64,000 nt of DNA, taken from the NCBI GenBank assembly GCA_021442155.1, contig CM038221.1:45145648-45209647 (forward strand), in the 5' to 3' direction. The DNA is from Cymbidium sinense. Lineage: Eukaryota > Streptophyta > Magnoliopsida > Asparagales > Orchidaceae. Shown piece after piece: positions 35,189 through 48,225 of the stretch. The notes beneath the pieces are model-generated. The model saw only the letters and a program-made list of their open reading frames with translations, was not told the origin of the DNA and did not search any database. A program made the translations under genes and the position numbers. Every line of letters starts with the position of its first letter. The first letter of the stretch is position 1.

Positions 35189-36459
35189 AGTTGACCTCAC
35201 TTTTGGAGTGAGCTCTCAGCTTCCTCATCACAGGTCTAGGACTTTTATAGACACTATAATTTCATAGTTTTAAGACACTTCTAGTGATTAGGTGAATACT
35301 TAACCTAACCCTAGAGACTTAGAAGATTTAACCATAGGAATAGGTTGTGCCTTAGGGATTTAGGAAGACTTGCCTACCTTATAACCCAAACCCAATCCTT
35401 GCTCCATTCTTTCAAACCAAACCTCAAATTCAATCTCAAATCAAATCCCAAATCATAAATCAAATCCAACTATCCAATGCTTAAAACCCATGATTAAATC
35501 CAAACTCCAAATCCCTTCCTATGCCCTTTGATTTTATCTTATAAACTTAGCCTTAACCAAATCCAAATCCAATTGATTTTCTCAATTATCAAATTAAGTC
35601 TCAAATCAAATTCCAAATCATAATTCAATTTTAAATTCCAAAAGATTGAAACCCATGATTAACTCCAAATTCCAAAATATTTCCCTAAGCCATATGAACC
35701 ACCTTCATATGCTTAGCCAAAGTTCCTTCAAACCAACTCAAGCTTGGTTGATTTCTTTATAAGTCAATCATTCCATCATTTATATTCACAAATATAAATG
35801 AAATCCAAATTCAAATTATTCAAATAAAATCAAAATAAATCAAACCAAATCAAAATCTCTCTTAAGACATATGGACCCACCTCCATAAGCCTAATCAAAT
35901 CTTGATCCAAATCGACCCAAACATGATTGATTCTTTTATAAATCAATAATTCCTTCATTTATATTCATAAATATAAATGAAACCCACCATCAAATGACCA
36001 AAAATAAATCAAACCAAATCAATACCCAAGTTAGCCCTTTTGACCTACATCCCTAAGCTTAATCAAATTTGCTTCCAAATCACTCCAAACTCAAGTGATT
36101 TTCTCATAACTGATTTATATCTTCATTTATATTCACATATATAAATAAAATATAAATTCAAATGACCAAAACCAAACTCAAATCAAATCAAATTCCCAAT
36201 TTTAGTCTTTTTAGCCAAACTTTTGAACTTGGCTAAATGAAACCCAAATCAACTCAAAACTCATGGATTTCTTCATGATTCAATTATTCCTTCAATCATT
36301 GATCCAAATATAAACATAAACCTCCATTATCAAACCAAATCCAAGTGAACCCAAATCATGCCCAAATTGACCCTCTTGGCTTGAAATTATCATATAAACC
36401 AAAACCCATTTGGCTCCAAACCAATTGCAATTAGATTTATATTTCAATCTTAAGCTCAT

Positions 36460-37330
36460 ATATGAGTTCAACTAACCTTGAATAAAACTTTGATCAAGTC
36501 AATTGACCCATTTAGGCTCACTAAAGTGACCTAAAGACTTTTGAGCCAAGTTCCAACCCATTGGATTGAACTAATATAAACCTCAATCACTCAATAATCA
36601 TCATGGGGTGATCAACCACCTTGAATTGGGTCAAACCAAGTCAAACCTAGCCTTTGACCAAGTCAACATTTAGCCCAAATGAAACTCAAACTAGCCAAAA
36701 ATCCATCATATGCCAAATTGATTAAAACCATTAACTCTAATCCATTCATAATCAATGACTGAACATGACCAAACCATCAATTGAGCCAAAACAAGCCTAA
36801 TTGGCCACTTGACCTAAGTTGAGCCAAATTGGCCTAAAAAGTCAAAATGGGTCAAATCATGATATAACCCAAATTGATTGCAACCAATGGCTCAAGCTCA
36901 TTCCCAATCACTTATTAAACTTGACCAAAGCTATGATTGAGCCCAAGTTGACCAATTGGTCAACTTGACCCAACCTAGCCCAAACTAACCTAAAAGGTCA
37001 AACATACCAAAATTCAAATTATTTCCAAGTTAAAACAAACCAAAGCCTACAATATTTTTTAATCAAGCAATTGAACTTGACTCAACAACCTAATTTGGTT
37101 AAATTGGTCAAATTGATCAACATGACCAATTTGACCCTTTTGAATCCAAATGATTCAAATCCAAATCTAGGGCAAACTAATCCAAATTAATTGAACCAAA
37201 ACATCCCAAATCATCATATGAACTTAACCCAAGCCTTAGTTTGACCCAATTTGACCAATTGGTCAACCCAACTCAACTTAGCCCAAATGAAACCCATTTG
37301 ACAAATCCAAGTCAAATCACTCCAAACCAA
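36460..37330. promoter_or_regulatory. Dense TTGAC(C/T) motifs (W-box-like) in the family B LTR
   Basis: About 20 TTGACC or TTGACT motifs, counting both strands, in some 870 bases, including the 16-base palindrome TTGACCAATTGGTCAA near 36,948 and 37,250. Kept at 56,300-57,180 and, inverted, at 63,120-63,880. TTGAC(C/T) is the known WRKY binding core; whether WRKY factors act here is inference. Confidence 0.4.
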
Positions 37331-40300
37331 CTTATGGGACCCTAGGACTTTGTCAAACCTGACCCAAACATGTCCTAAATTATTTCCAAATCAGCCCAAA
37401 AGCCTAGTGGGCCCCACCAAGCGGATTAGCCATTAAACCATTGGATTTAAACCTTAAAACCATTGGATTTAAGACAAAGTCAACTACCCCATCGTCATGA
37501 CAGCTCATTAGCACTCCATGAAACCTTCTCCTAACCCACCTAGCTAACCTAACTCACGCTAGGTTGGCCAAGGACCTTTGGGAGGTGAGTTGACTCACCT
37601 CCAACTCAAATCGAGCACCCATTGGATCAAGACCTTTGCATCCTTGCACATTGGGTCCATGGAAGCCTCCCATAATTCCTCCAATCCCTAGCGCGCCTCC
37701 CTGACTTGATGGAGACAGGTTTGGTGGTGAGCCAGTGCAAATTATGTGCACGCTATCATTCATCCATGATGGAAATTTGAGGGGTACACCCCCTCAACTC
37801 GAACTTAAATTCACAGACACTTGCATCTTGAGCTCTCTTAAGTCATTACCGAAGCCCCTCAGAGTGTTTCCAAGGATCCCCAAGACCTCTCCATTCGGCA
37901 TTGCCTATTCCCGAGAATAGCAAAGCATCCCAATCTGAGCAATACTCTCTCTCCACTCAATCAAATTTCAATTCCTCTTAGCCACACCATCACCATACCC
38001 TATCAAAGCCAACCAACAAATTCCCAAGCTTCCAAACCCGAGTAGTGTTCAGCAGAGCCTTGGTGATTGGTCATAACACAAAATCAAGCTCAAATCTCTT
38101 CAACAGGCCTCTCCTCAACTAGGTGAAGCTACCTCCGATGTTGCACCATGTCAGACATTAGCTCCAATGAGGTAATTTCACAAACTGAGCCTTGTATGAA
38201 AAAGTGGGTTGGTCCTTTATGAAGTAAATTTGAATTTCATGGAAAATTGACCATCAGATGTATCCGTCTCCCTTCCTTGAAGGTGTGGGAAGAATTTGGA
38301 GACAATCCGAGCTCAAGTGAGCTCGGATTGAACGAGAGAAGACAGACAACATCCGTCTTTCATCACTCACGAATGGAATAGATCATGAGCCATCCATCTC
38401 ATCTTATTGGGATGAATGGCTCTGATCAAATCCCACAGCAGAGCCTTCGATTCCTTTCCTAAACACAAATCAAATCATGACTGCCTGGTCTTAGATCGAA
38501 CAGTCCACAGAGAAAGCGCATCCACCGTTGGCTGAGTCAGCATGCAGATGTGACTACTTAAATAGCCAATCCCATCACACCACATGAAAAGCGTGCCGCG
38601 TCAGCCGCCACATGGCCCAATGGGATTAAGGCTCTAATTAGGGCTAATTAATTAGTTTTTAATCCTGGAACTTCCTAAAATCATAACTAATTATAGAAAA
38701 ATCCAAAAAAAAAATACAAACTTAGTCTCATTTTGAAGATATTTTAGAGTATATTCTAGGAAATTTATAATTAATTGATTTTGAATAGTGATTTTAGCTT
38801 AATTAAGGTTTTTCCAAAAATATAATTAGCTTAATTACACCTTAATTAAGCATCAATTAATCTAAAATTGTTTATAGATGTTTAGGGGGATGACTTAAAC
38901 CTACCCTATTTTTTTGGGATTTTATTGATTGCTTAATTAGGAAAATTACTTGATTAAGCCCTAATCACTCTCTTAATCTAATTAATCATAATTAATGAAT
39001 GAACAATAAATTGATTAATCATTTAAACATAATCACCTCTTTGAAAAGTAAGATAACTTAGGGGATGTGATTTGGGATACTTTTTCTAATTCATTTCCTA
39101 AGTCTTCTTTATCTTTAAAATTCAAATTAATTAATGGTTAATGGAATGATTAATTATTTAATTAAGTGATTAGGGAAATCAAAATAAGGAAATCAAAATC
39201 TAATTGGATGTTTAAATGATATAGGGATTAGGATTGGGGCCTTGCCTTTGATCCCTTCCCCTAAATTAAATTCATCATTCAAATTAAAACATAAGCAAAG
39301 TGTTTAATCAATTAAATAAAGGCTTATTGAAATTAAAATTAAGAATTAATTCATCCACATCTAAGAAACCTTTAATTGATCTTGTGCAACTCCTTAGGTG
39401 TTCAATAACCCAAGGTGAGAGATAATGAAATTATGTTTGGCTCACATGTGTGAGAAAATCATAAAAGTAATTAAGTGAGATCCCTTAAGTTTAATTATCT
39501 ATTAATCATAAGCCAATTGCAAGAGGCCCTTTTCATTTCTTAGGAGCATTACAAATTTACTTTTCATGTGGTTGCATATCATATTGGCTTATTATTAATT
39601 AGTTAATTAACTTAAGGTGATATAGGTAAGGGTTAATTAATTCATTTAATTCATACTTTAACCTAATTGAAACATAAAATTAACTTAAACATTCTTAATT
39701 AAACCAAATTAATTCACACACGGGGAACTATGCTAGGATTAGCAAACCTCTATCATATTTCCTAAATCAAATCAAACTCAAAGTTAAAAAGGTTTTTAAT
39801 AAATTTTGGTTTATTATAAATAACCTTATTCAATGTGATTGTCCTTAGGAATTAATTGGGGTGAATGAAATCATGTGTTTACATTCCTTTATTTCTTTCC
39901 AATCATGCTAAATATTGCTTGCCATATGAAATCATACATTCATTCTTTTGAAAAGTAATTAAATAAAATATTTTCTTTTATGTCAAATTGCATGTGCTGA
40001 ATGAAATTAAAATGAGTGGCTATTATCTCTATAAATGCAAAAGCTATTTTCAAAACCTATAAATCAATTATTATAATGAGGTAGTGTTAATTACAAGTAT
40101 TTACAAGCTTGTATGTGATGATAGTATAAGATGTGTAATATGAGGTTCTCTCTTTAACATGGATTTGCAAGTGTATAGTTCATTTGAAAAGAACATAAAA
40201 TTTGCCTAAATCTATTTCTATGCATCTCCATGTTAAGGCTTAGGAATAATTTCATATCACAAATGTAAATCACACAATCAAATTAAACATAATATCTTGC

Positions 40301-40344
40301 TTAATTCCCTATTCATGTGCTTCATTTTGTACATTCATATGTAT

Positions 40345-40700
40345 TTGAGAAAAGTGATATATTAGTCCATCCGAGGTGAGGCTTTAAGTAGTCCTAAGTA
40401 GGTCTTTTACCTTACACCCCTAGTGTACAAAATAATGGCACCGTACTCACTTAAAACTCTTATACATATGCATGTATGATATGGCCAATGAATAAGAATA
40501 AAAATTCAAATAAATCAAACATAATCTTTTGCATGGATTTTCCTTATTCATACATCTACATGTATATACGAAAAGTGGTGTATTAGTGGACATCTCAGGT
40601 TTTGAGGCTTTAAGTAGCTAAGTAGATCTTGTACCCTACGCCGTTGGTGTAGAAAATAATGGTGTCGTACTCACTTAAAACTTTTATATATGTGAATGTG
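40345..40700 (+). repeat. Tandem duplication of about 220 bases in the LTR
   Basis: The phrases gaggctttaagtag, gtgtacaaaataatgg and gtactcacttaaaac occur near 40,378-40,460 and again near 40,605-40,680. The inverted LTR of element 5 has one copy at 60,290-60,400, so the duplication is private to this LTR or was lost in the other. Confidence 0.7.
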
Positions 40701-43415
40701 TATTTAGCTAATGGATGAAAAATCCATCTTTTCTACATAATAAAGGCATGCATTCATAATTCAATCAACAATTGAAATATTTAAATTTAAAAATACACTT
40801 CTTTGCATTCATCATCAAAGTGTGCTAAGATTTACATTGCATGTATAAATACGCTTAGGATTATTCATATGCATGATATACATGTGTTATGTGATAGTAA
40901 TCCATTCTAATTAATCTTAAGTTTCTTTTCTCATTGAATGAGGTTATTTAGAATGAACATAAACTTAGGGTTAATTTAAAACACATACTAAACAATTCAC
41001 TAAAAGAAATTCATTAATTAACCTACCTTAGAAATGACTTAAGGTAGGGATAAAAGAAAGATTCTCTCTGTTTATTCTCTTTATTGCACTTAGTTGCTAA
41101 GTGTAGGCTATATGAAATAAAAGAAAATATTATGTAAAAAAAATCTTCAAATTAATTAAACCACCTAAGGAGAAACCAACCCTTTATAAATTAAATCCAC
41201 CATACTTAGCAAATCATAACTGTAAAGCTTAGTTAGGACATGCCACACAAGCTTTAACACATGAACATTAGACTAAATCACCATTTTTAGCTTTATATTC
41301 GGGCAGTACATGGTTTGATGAATGTTTAGTTTTGTGATGTGTTGTTTTTAGACTGGATGTCAGGGTGTATATGCGTAGTCTAAATGTTAAGCTGATATTA
41401 GCCTAATCATGTTTTATATATGGGTTCCTACTTAAGGGGTGATTGTAATAAAAATATAAATGCTTTTTGCTATGCAGGTTGCTTAGCCCCTAAGCATAGC
41501 CCAAGTTAGGACAGGTGGGCTTGGTTACCCATGCGTGTGTTGATAAGTCCAACTCATTTATATAATTTCTTGGGTTGTATGGTGTGTTTAGCTAACACTT
41601 ATTTTACAGGTGTAGTTAAATGTACTTTCCTTCTCTTTTAAAGTAATTTTTGTGTTAAGATTAGGATAAGTGTTATGGGGATTAGGGTGAACATTGGTTA
41701 TAAGACCAAGTCTTATACACCATGTGATGCCTTTGGAGCAAACAACATCCCAATCAAACCAAAAAAAGAAAGAAATAGAGCAAATCAAAAATGAAGAAAT
41801 GATAGATAAATAGTGAAGAATGAGGATCAAGAATGAAGACCCCTATAATACTTATCATTTTATAATTGTAATTATTCTTCATTATACTGGGATGTATAAG
41901 GGTAGAGCTCGACTACCCACATTTCTTTTTGGGTTGTACGATAGTACCCGACCGCATCGGCCTCTTATTCTTTCGTGATAACTTTATAAAATTGTTTGAT
42001 ATTTTGTTTAGCTTGTGTAATAGAAATAGCATGTCTTCCCATAGTTTCTTTATGATTGGTGATTGCTGTGTGGCCTGGATATGATTAGGCTCTTAGGATA
42101 AAAATGAATTTTCTATCCCACTAACAACTCATAACCAAAATTTTAAAATAACTCATAACCTCACATAAAAGCTTAGGAATTAAATCAAGATAATAAAAAT
42201 ATTTAGCAACCCCTTAGCTGGATGATTGTATGTATAATATCATGCACGTCATATTCTTTCACTCTTGTTAAGGGAGGGCTTCCATCTATGCCAAAGAAGA
42301 AAGGCTTAACCTATAAGAGCCTTTGATGGAAAGATGACACTTTCTCTTTTGATTTGGCTCATAATTAATTTCTCATGAATTTAGGCATACCAAATCCTAT
42401 AGCTATGTCAAAATAAAATGTCCAAAAATAAAATAAAACTTGACAAAATTTGCATTAGATTTAAGTCATTATTCATGCCCTTCATGATCTAGTCTCTTAG
42501 GGAGTGGATTTAAGGACTTAGTTTCTCTTCTAAATAAATAATAGCTTAACCATCTTGCAAAGCATATGACTTTCCTACATAGATTTAAAGCATATGAGGA
42601 GTTAGCTGGCTGCCACTCTAAGCAGGAATAAGTCCAACAGTCGGGTGGTTCACTCTCTTATGGAAGTAAACTATATACCCACTTTCACCTTAGGTTTAGG
42701 TCATGTTTTGGCCCTCACCAAAGCTCCATAGATTTAGGATTTGAGGTTATTATTTCCCTCTACAGGCTACAAGCATAATCCTCATCTCTTAGGCATTTCC
42801 ACAATCCTGTATTGTGGAATTATAAGTCCTAGATTTCTAAATAAAATTTCAACTCAAATAAATAAATCTCCATAATTTCAAATACATAAAGCCCAATCAT
42901 AGGATAGATTGGAGTGCCCACTAGGTTTCCTAGTATCATGAGCACTCCCTACTCATCTCCTATGGTTTCGATAATAACTCTCCCCTTTTGATCTCTCCCA
43001 TTTGATTTTTTTTAAAATACAACCAATCTTTTGATAGTCCTATCTTTGAACTCTTTGGAGACAACAATCACATACTTTAAGCGAGAGTATTATTAAGGGA
43101 TTCATTTCCCTTAACATGTAATTAACTATGGAACTTGCCTCTATAAGAAACTTAATGAACTCGATTTAAATAAACCCTACTTTACTTTTTCATGTAAGTA
43201 GAAAAAAATCTCGTATATTCAAGACCTATCATGAGTCCTTATTAGGTGATTAGGTCCATTATAGGGTAGTGACTTCTATCTCTCGAGATTTTACACTATT
43301 TCTTGATGTCATACTTGATCACCTTAATAAGTATATTATTGGATCTATATGGTGTCCCCTCTAACATAAACACACAAAACACATCCAAACCAAAAATAAA
43401 TACCATAAATTTTTC

Positions 43416-43433
43416 TGGTGACTTTGCTGGCGA
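43416..43433 (+). other. Primer binding site, tRNA-Arg type
   Basis: TGGTGACTTTGCTGGCGA matches 14 of 18 bases of the complement of the 3' end of plant tRNA-Arg(ACG), TGGCGACTCCGCTGGGGA; three of the four changes are C to T. This primer is typical of Ogre/Tat elements and fixes the end of the 5' LTR. An inverted relative, gggagtcacc, lies at 57,647-57,656. Confidence 0.75.
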
Positions 43434-44020
43434 TGGTTCCTCTCTCCATCTCTAGTAGACGATTGTTGTCTCCAATCATCGATAGTGGACTTGCATTTCA
43501 TATGAGCTCGAGATTATCTTTCCTTCTGTTGGCACTTAGCTTACTTCATTCTTAAGCAAAGTTACCCAACATCCTTTAGGTTTTAGGACCTCACTCAGTG
43601 TAGGTCTTGAAACCCCTATTAGGCTCCCCAATAGGTGAGATCATAATTTATCAATGAAAGAGGAGATAATAAAAATTTAGAACCTCCTCACCACTAGCTT
43701 GGTGAGGCAAGGTTCATCATAAAATTCAAAGAAAATAATTTCTTTCACAAAATGACACTTTCCAAAAGCATTTTTCAAGAAACTCTAAAATCACAAAAAT
43801 CAAAACCCCTTCATTTAATGATCCCTATGATTGCTACGTGGAGGTTCTTTTCAAAAGCACATTCTTGAAAAATAACCATGCCCATTCAACATACTCAAAA
43901 TTATTTAATGAGGAATCCATTTTTCAAATAAATTGAAACTTCATCTAACAAATTTCACATATGCTGGAGTTGAAGCTTCCCTCTTTGAAAGAGAAAATCA
44001 TGCCATGTTTGATTCCCACT
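43434..44020 (+). other. Start of the element 4 leader, no gene seen
   Basis: Between primer site and hairpin array. No believable frame and no further repeats are visible, apart from first signs of array-like phrases near 44,020. Confidence 0.5.
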
Positions 44021-45665
44021 TAACATATCCAAACTTATTAAGTGAGAATCTCTGTTTGAATCAAACATAAATTTGATGTTCACTTAAAAATTTCAATTTT
44101 TTAGGTGAGGGTCTTATTTTCAAAACATAAAATTTGACTTTCACTTAAAAATTTCAATTTGTTAAGTGAGGATCTTATTTTCAAAACATAAATTTGACTT
44201 TCACTTAACATATTCAATTGGTTAAGTGGAGGTCTCATTTCAAAACATAAAATTTGACCTTCACTTAACATATTCAATTTGTTAAGTGGTCTCAAAACAA
44301 AAATTTGACTTAACAATTTCAATTTGTTAAGTGGGGGTCTTTTATAAATTTGACATTCACTTAACAATTTGAATTTTTTAAGTCGTGGTCTCATTTTCAA
44401 AGCATAAATTTGACCTTCACTTAACATATTCAATTTGTTAAGTGGGGGTCTCAATTTCAAAATATAAATTTGACCTTCACTTAACATATTCAATTTGTTA
44501 AGTGGGTCTCTTTGACTTTCACTTAACAATTTCAATTTGTTAATGTAGGGGTCTCATTTTCAAAAACATAAAATTTGACTTTCACTTAACAATCTCAATT
44601 TGTTAAGCGGAGGTCTCATTTCCAAAACATAAAATTTGGCTTTCACTTAATATATTCAATTTGTTAAGTGATGGTCTCATTAAAAAAACATACATTTAAG
44701 CTTTCACTTAGCATATCCAATATTACTAAGTAAAAGCCTCATCTTCAAAGCATATTTTTGTTTCTACTTAATACCTCAAATTTGTTAAGTAAGAATCACA
44801 TAATCATGCCATATTGGATTTCCACTTAACATACAAAATTTGTTAAGTTAGAATCCCATTCTCAAGTCATATCATACTTTGATTTCCACTTAACACACCA
44901 AATTGTTAAGTGGGAGTCCCAATTTCAAAAACATATTAAACTCATTTAGGCTTTCACTTAACGTACCAAATTTGTTAAGTGAGGCTCTCTTTTTAACACA
45001 TATTTGATCCCTATTTTAACATACTAAATTTGTTAAATAAGGATCCAATTTTTTATATCAACAACACTTGAGCTTTCAGTTAACTTACCAAATTTGTTAA
45101 GTGTGAGTCTCATTTTCAAAGGAGAACAAACATATCTCAAAAACATTTAAGAATTTCACTTAACATGCCAAATTTGTTAAGTGGGACTCCTATCTTCAAA
45201 GAAAAGCAAATCTATCTCACAATTACATTTGTCTTTCACTTAACACACTAAATTTATTAAGTGAAAGTCTCATCTTCAAGCATAAATCAAACACATGTGG
45301 CCTCTACTTAACATACCAAATTTGTTAAGTAAGAAGCCCTATTTTCAAATCAAAATATTGCACAACCAAATCTTCACAAACAAAAATATTTCAAACACAC
45401 TCAATCACAACCTCTCCTTAGCATACCAAAATTTGTTAAGTAGAGGTCATTCAAACTATCCATATTTTCAAATAAGAAACATAAAATGCAAACAATCTCA
45501 AGAAAGAAATCTCTCCTCAAAATTTTGAACCCCACCCAACCTACCTAAATTGGTTGAGTATGGGTTCTAAGAAAAAATCAAATGGCAAAATACTCTCCAC
45601 CAAAACATCCAAATCTCTCCAATGAACCCCACTTAACATATTTAAATTGTTGAGTGTGGGTTGAA
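44020..45665 (+). repeat. Array of about 25 units, each with a CACTTAACA...TGTTAAGTG stem-loop
   Basis: Units of about 60 bases in the first half and 60-110 in the second, each with left arm CACTTAACA, a 7-10 base A/T-rich loop and right arm TGTTAAGTG, followed by gggtctcatttt-like spacer. Arms start near 44,084, 44,142, 44,201, 44,262, 44,358, 44,418, 44,478, 44,520, 44,584, 44,646, 44,706, 44,766, 44,825, 44,888, 44,956, 45,013, 45,077, 45,156, 45,238, 45,307, 45,416, 45,530 and 45,629. Several units show paired changes that keep the stem. A minus-strand frame of 144 residues (44,101-44,535) simply reads the units through and is not a gene. Confidence 0.9.
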
Positions 45666-47388
45666 AATTCTAAACTTTTATTACTTTCTTGGAACAAATA
45701 TCAAGGCTAAAATAAGTTATATTTCAACATATGCATACAACTCAGATCGGTGTCTTTACTAAGACATGGCCTCTCAGAAGTTTATTTTCACCTTTCTATT
45801 CAGGATGGATTTGTCCTTGGATCGGGCCAGCCTCCCTCAAGCTGACTCCACCCATTTAGTGTTCTTTGTCTGAGGATTTGAGGGAGCCTGCATTACTTGT
45901 GAGTGGGAGACCCTCACCTGTCGGATGAGTGTGGCTAGAAGCTCATCATTGACTTGCCTTCTAACACTAAGCATCCTTCCTTGAAGAGGAAGGCCATCGA
46001 GGTTCTACCAAACAATCCAGTTTCTACTTAGTTAATTGTTCCCACAGCTTGTCGAGTGCGTGTTAGCACCTCTTTATTGGTCACCTCTAAGGGGAAAGCT
46101 ATCTCGAGATAGCCTCCCCCAGTGGGATCTAGCTCTCTGCTTTTACTGCTGCACAACACCACACACACACTGCAAGCCATAAGATCAAGCAGCACCACGA
46201 GCATGCCACCCAAGAGATAGATACTGCATCCCACATTACAGAGGAGGGTTCTCCCCATGAAGTTTCTCCATTTCTGACTAGCAACCAGTTCCACCCCCCT
46301 TTCGACATCAAATGAAGAGGAAGACTACCAGAGGATAGATGCATTGCCTCCACCTCCTACATACCATGAGGTTTTGGCTAGGGATAGGAGAAAGTCCTAT
46401 GCCGCCTTTAAAGATTTTGCCAAGTAGTACGGATGTTTGACACATTATTTGACTTGAGGTCAATCAACCCTAGGAGTGTTACCAAGCACATTCATAGTGA
46501 TAGAGCATCAGAGGCCCGAGTAGTAACCTCAAGGAGCAAGCGCAGAGGTTTTCCAGCGGTCACGACCTCTCTAGTCAATTTCCATCGGGCCACTGGGACC
46601 AATCATATTATTGATGGGTATCACCATCATAGGAGAAAGCCTCTCAGGAGGTAGATGGTTGTCTCCACCACATTGATCCACTCCTCGCCCACTGTCACCA
46701 GTTCAGGTCCCGCCATCCATCGTTCCTACAAAGACATAGAAGATAGTATTCGGGGAAAAGAAAGCCCCCTTGGTGATCCGGCTAAGGCCAAAGGATCCCA
46801 CTTCATCTATTTCATCGATTGAGGTGAGGGCGAGTTCCCCTACTCGACTCCCTACTTCAGTCTTGGTGAAGATGGAGTGGCGATCTCGCAGTGTCGTGGT
46901 CCCAGCACTACCACCATCAGAGCCAGTGATAGCAGTAGCTGTAGAGGGGGAAGGGAACAATTTTATAGTCCCCATGGTAGTGGATCTCCCAGGGGCCACT
47001 CCACCCATGAGCACATGTAGATCTCTTAGTGAGCATGACCCTCCAGAGCCACTCGGTGGCGGTGTTAGGTGTGCATCTATCATGAGCACAACCCCTCTGT
47101 CGATCGCATTATTTGGCCGACAGACCGCTTCATAGATGATATTTTATCACAGTACTTTGCAGAGAAGAGAGAACTTCAAGGAAGTGACACAAATGTATGA
47201 GGAGGAAAAGGTCGCTTTGATCCGGATGAGGATGATCTCTTGAGGATTTGACCAAAGTTCACATGGTCGATACTAGAGTTCCCTTGAGATCAACGCTAGA
47301 AGGTATTGTAGTTGAAGAGGGTCACACCATCCATTCAACTCAGCATCTCATCCACTAGCTTAGGCAGAGGGATGATCATATTGACCAA
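45666..47388 (+). pseudogene. Upstream part of the gag region of element 4
   Basis: Composition changes from AT-rich to mixed, as expected at the start of the coding part. Open pieces on the plus strand (46,433-46,654 and 46,770-47,135) are Ser/Pro/Arg-rich with no known motif, and the minus-strand frames here are shadows. In Ogre-like elements an extra reading frame may precede gag; I cannot show that here. Several stops break any continuous frame. Confidence 0.4.
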
Positions 47389-48225
47389 ATGGGGAAGAAG
47401 ATCAAAGAGTTGATGGCAGTGGTGCCAGCATTGCAGAATTCAGCTCCAGTTTCACAGCCTTCTCCCATAGTAGTTGACAGAGTAGAGTTGGCACATACTT
47501 TAAATCATCCTAGATGCATTCCTGTTGAGGGGGACAGTGGTAGCTTGCATAGGAAGGTGGTGGATAGCACCTTCATGTATGAAAAAAACATTAAACACAT
47601 GGTGGAGAAACAAGTGAAGGATACATTGGTGCAAGCCTGAGGCAGCTCATTTGTTCCAAAGGGTAGACCCTACTTGGAGGAATTTGATAGTGTCCATTAC
47701 CCTAAGGGCTTTATGCCTCTGTCCTTCAAAATTTTTGATGGCAGTGGGAACCCCCAACAACATATAGCACATTTCAGGAACAAATGTTGCAATGTCGGTG
47801 GCAGTGATGCATTCTTATTCTACCTTTTCATCAGTAGCTTGACATGCATCACATTTGATTGGTATGCTGAGCTACCTAATAGTTTAGTGAATACATTTAC
47901 TGAGTTGGAGTATCTCTTTATTAAGAGATTTGCTGAAACTCAATAAAAGGTAACTGTGGGCAATCTCATTATAGCTCAACAACACCCTGGTGAGTTCCTT
48001 ATTCATTACATTCTTAGATGGCGCAATTTAAGTATGAAATGTGAACCATAGCTGTCTGAATAGCATGCCATTGAAATTTTACTCAAGAATATTCATGGCC
48101 CGATCACCTTCATGCTTAAAGGGTTCACCATTAAGACATTTGAGAAATTAATCAATAAGGTGGTTAGTCAAAGAGAGATGCTTACCTTTCCAAGATCAAC
48201 AAGCCGAGAAGGCATTTAAGAAAAA
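47389..48225 (+). pseudogene. gag (element 4)
   Basis: One frame carries through 47,389-48,225 with only a handful of stops (TGA at 47,638, TAA at 47,944, TAG at 48,049 and 48,061). It contains a clear gypsy gag core: PLSFKIFDGSGNPQQHIAHF, then FLFYLFISSLTCITFDWYAE, LPNSLVNTFTELEYLFIKRF, then LIIAQQHPGEFLIHYILRWR and AIEILLKNIHGPITFMLKGF. The protein would form the particle coat. No zinc knuckle is seen after it. The stops, mostly CAA or CAG to TAA or TAG like, show decay rather than programmed reading. Confidence 0.85.

Larger units (their letters stand above)
35189..43415 (+). mobile_element. 5' LTR of element 4, about 8.2 kb
   Basis: Starts agttgacctcacttttgg; the 3' LTR starts tattgacctcactttgg, so the expected TG start has mutated in both. 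The first 2.6 kb match 55,011-57,627 in direct orientation, and about 36,360-43,415 match 57,628-64,000 inverted. No gene is inside. It holds caaatc-rich and ttgacc-rich stretches (35,380-37,320), a mixed-composition stretch (37,320-38,680), long AT-rich sequence, a tandem duplication at 40,345-40,700 and polypurine runs. Confidence 0.8.

Noticed and set aside
44101..44535. 144-residue minus-strand frame with repeated LNKLNMLSEGQIY-like units
   Set aside because: It reads through the hairpin array, whose unit is often a multiple of three bases. It covers only part of the array, breaks where unit length changes, and is antisense to the element.
46028..47089. Minus-strand frames of 74 to 128 residues
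   Set aside because: They overlap the plus-strand gag region of element 4 and show no family features. G+C-richer codons make antisense frames long by chance.
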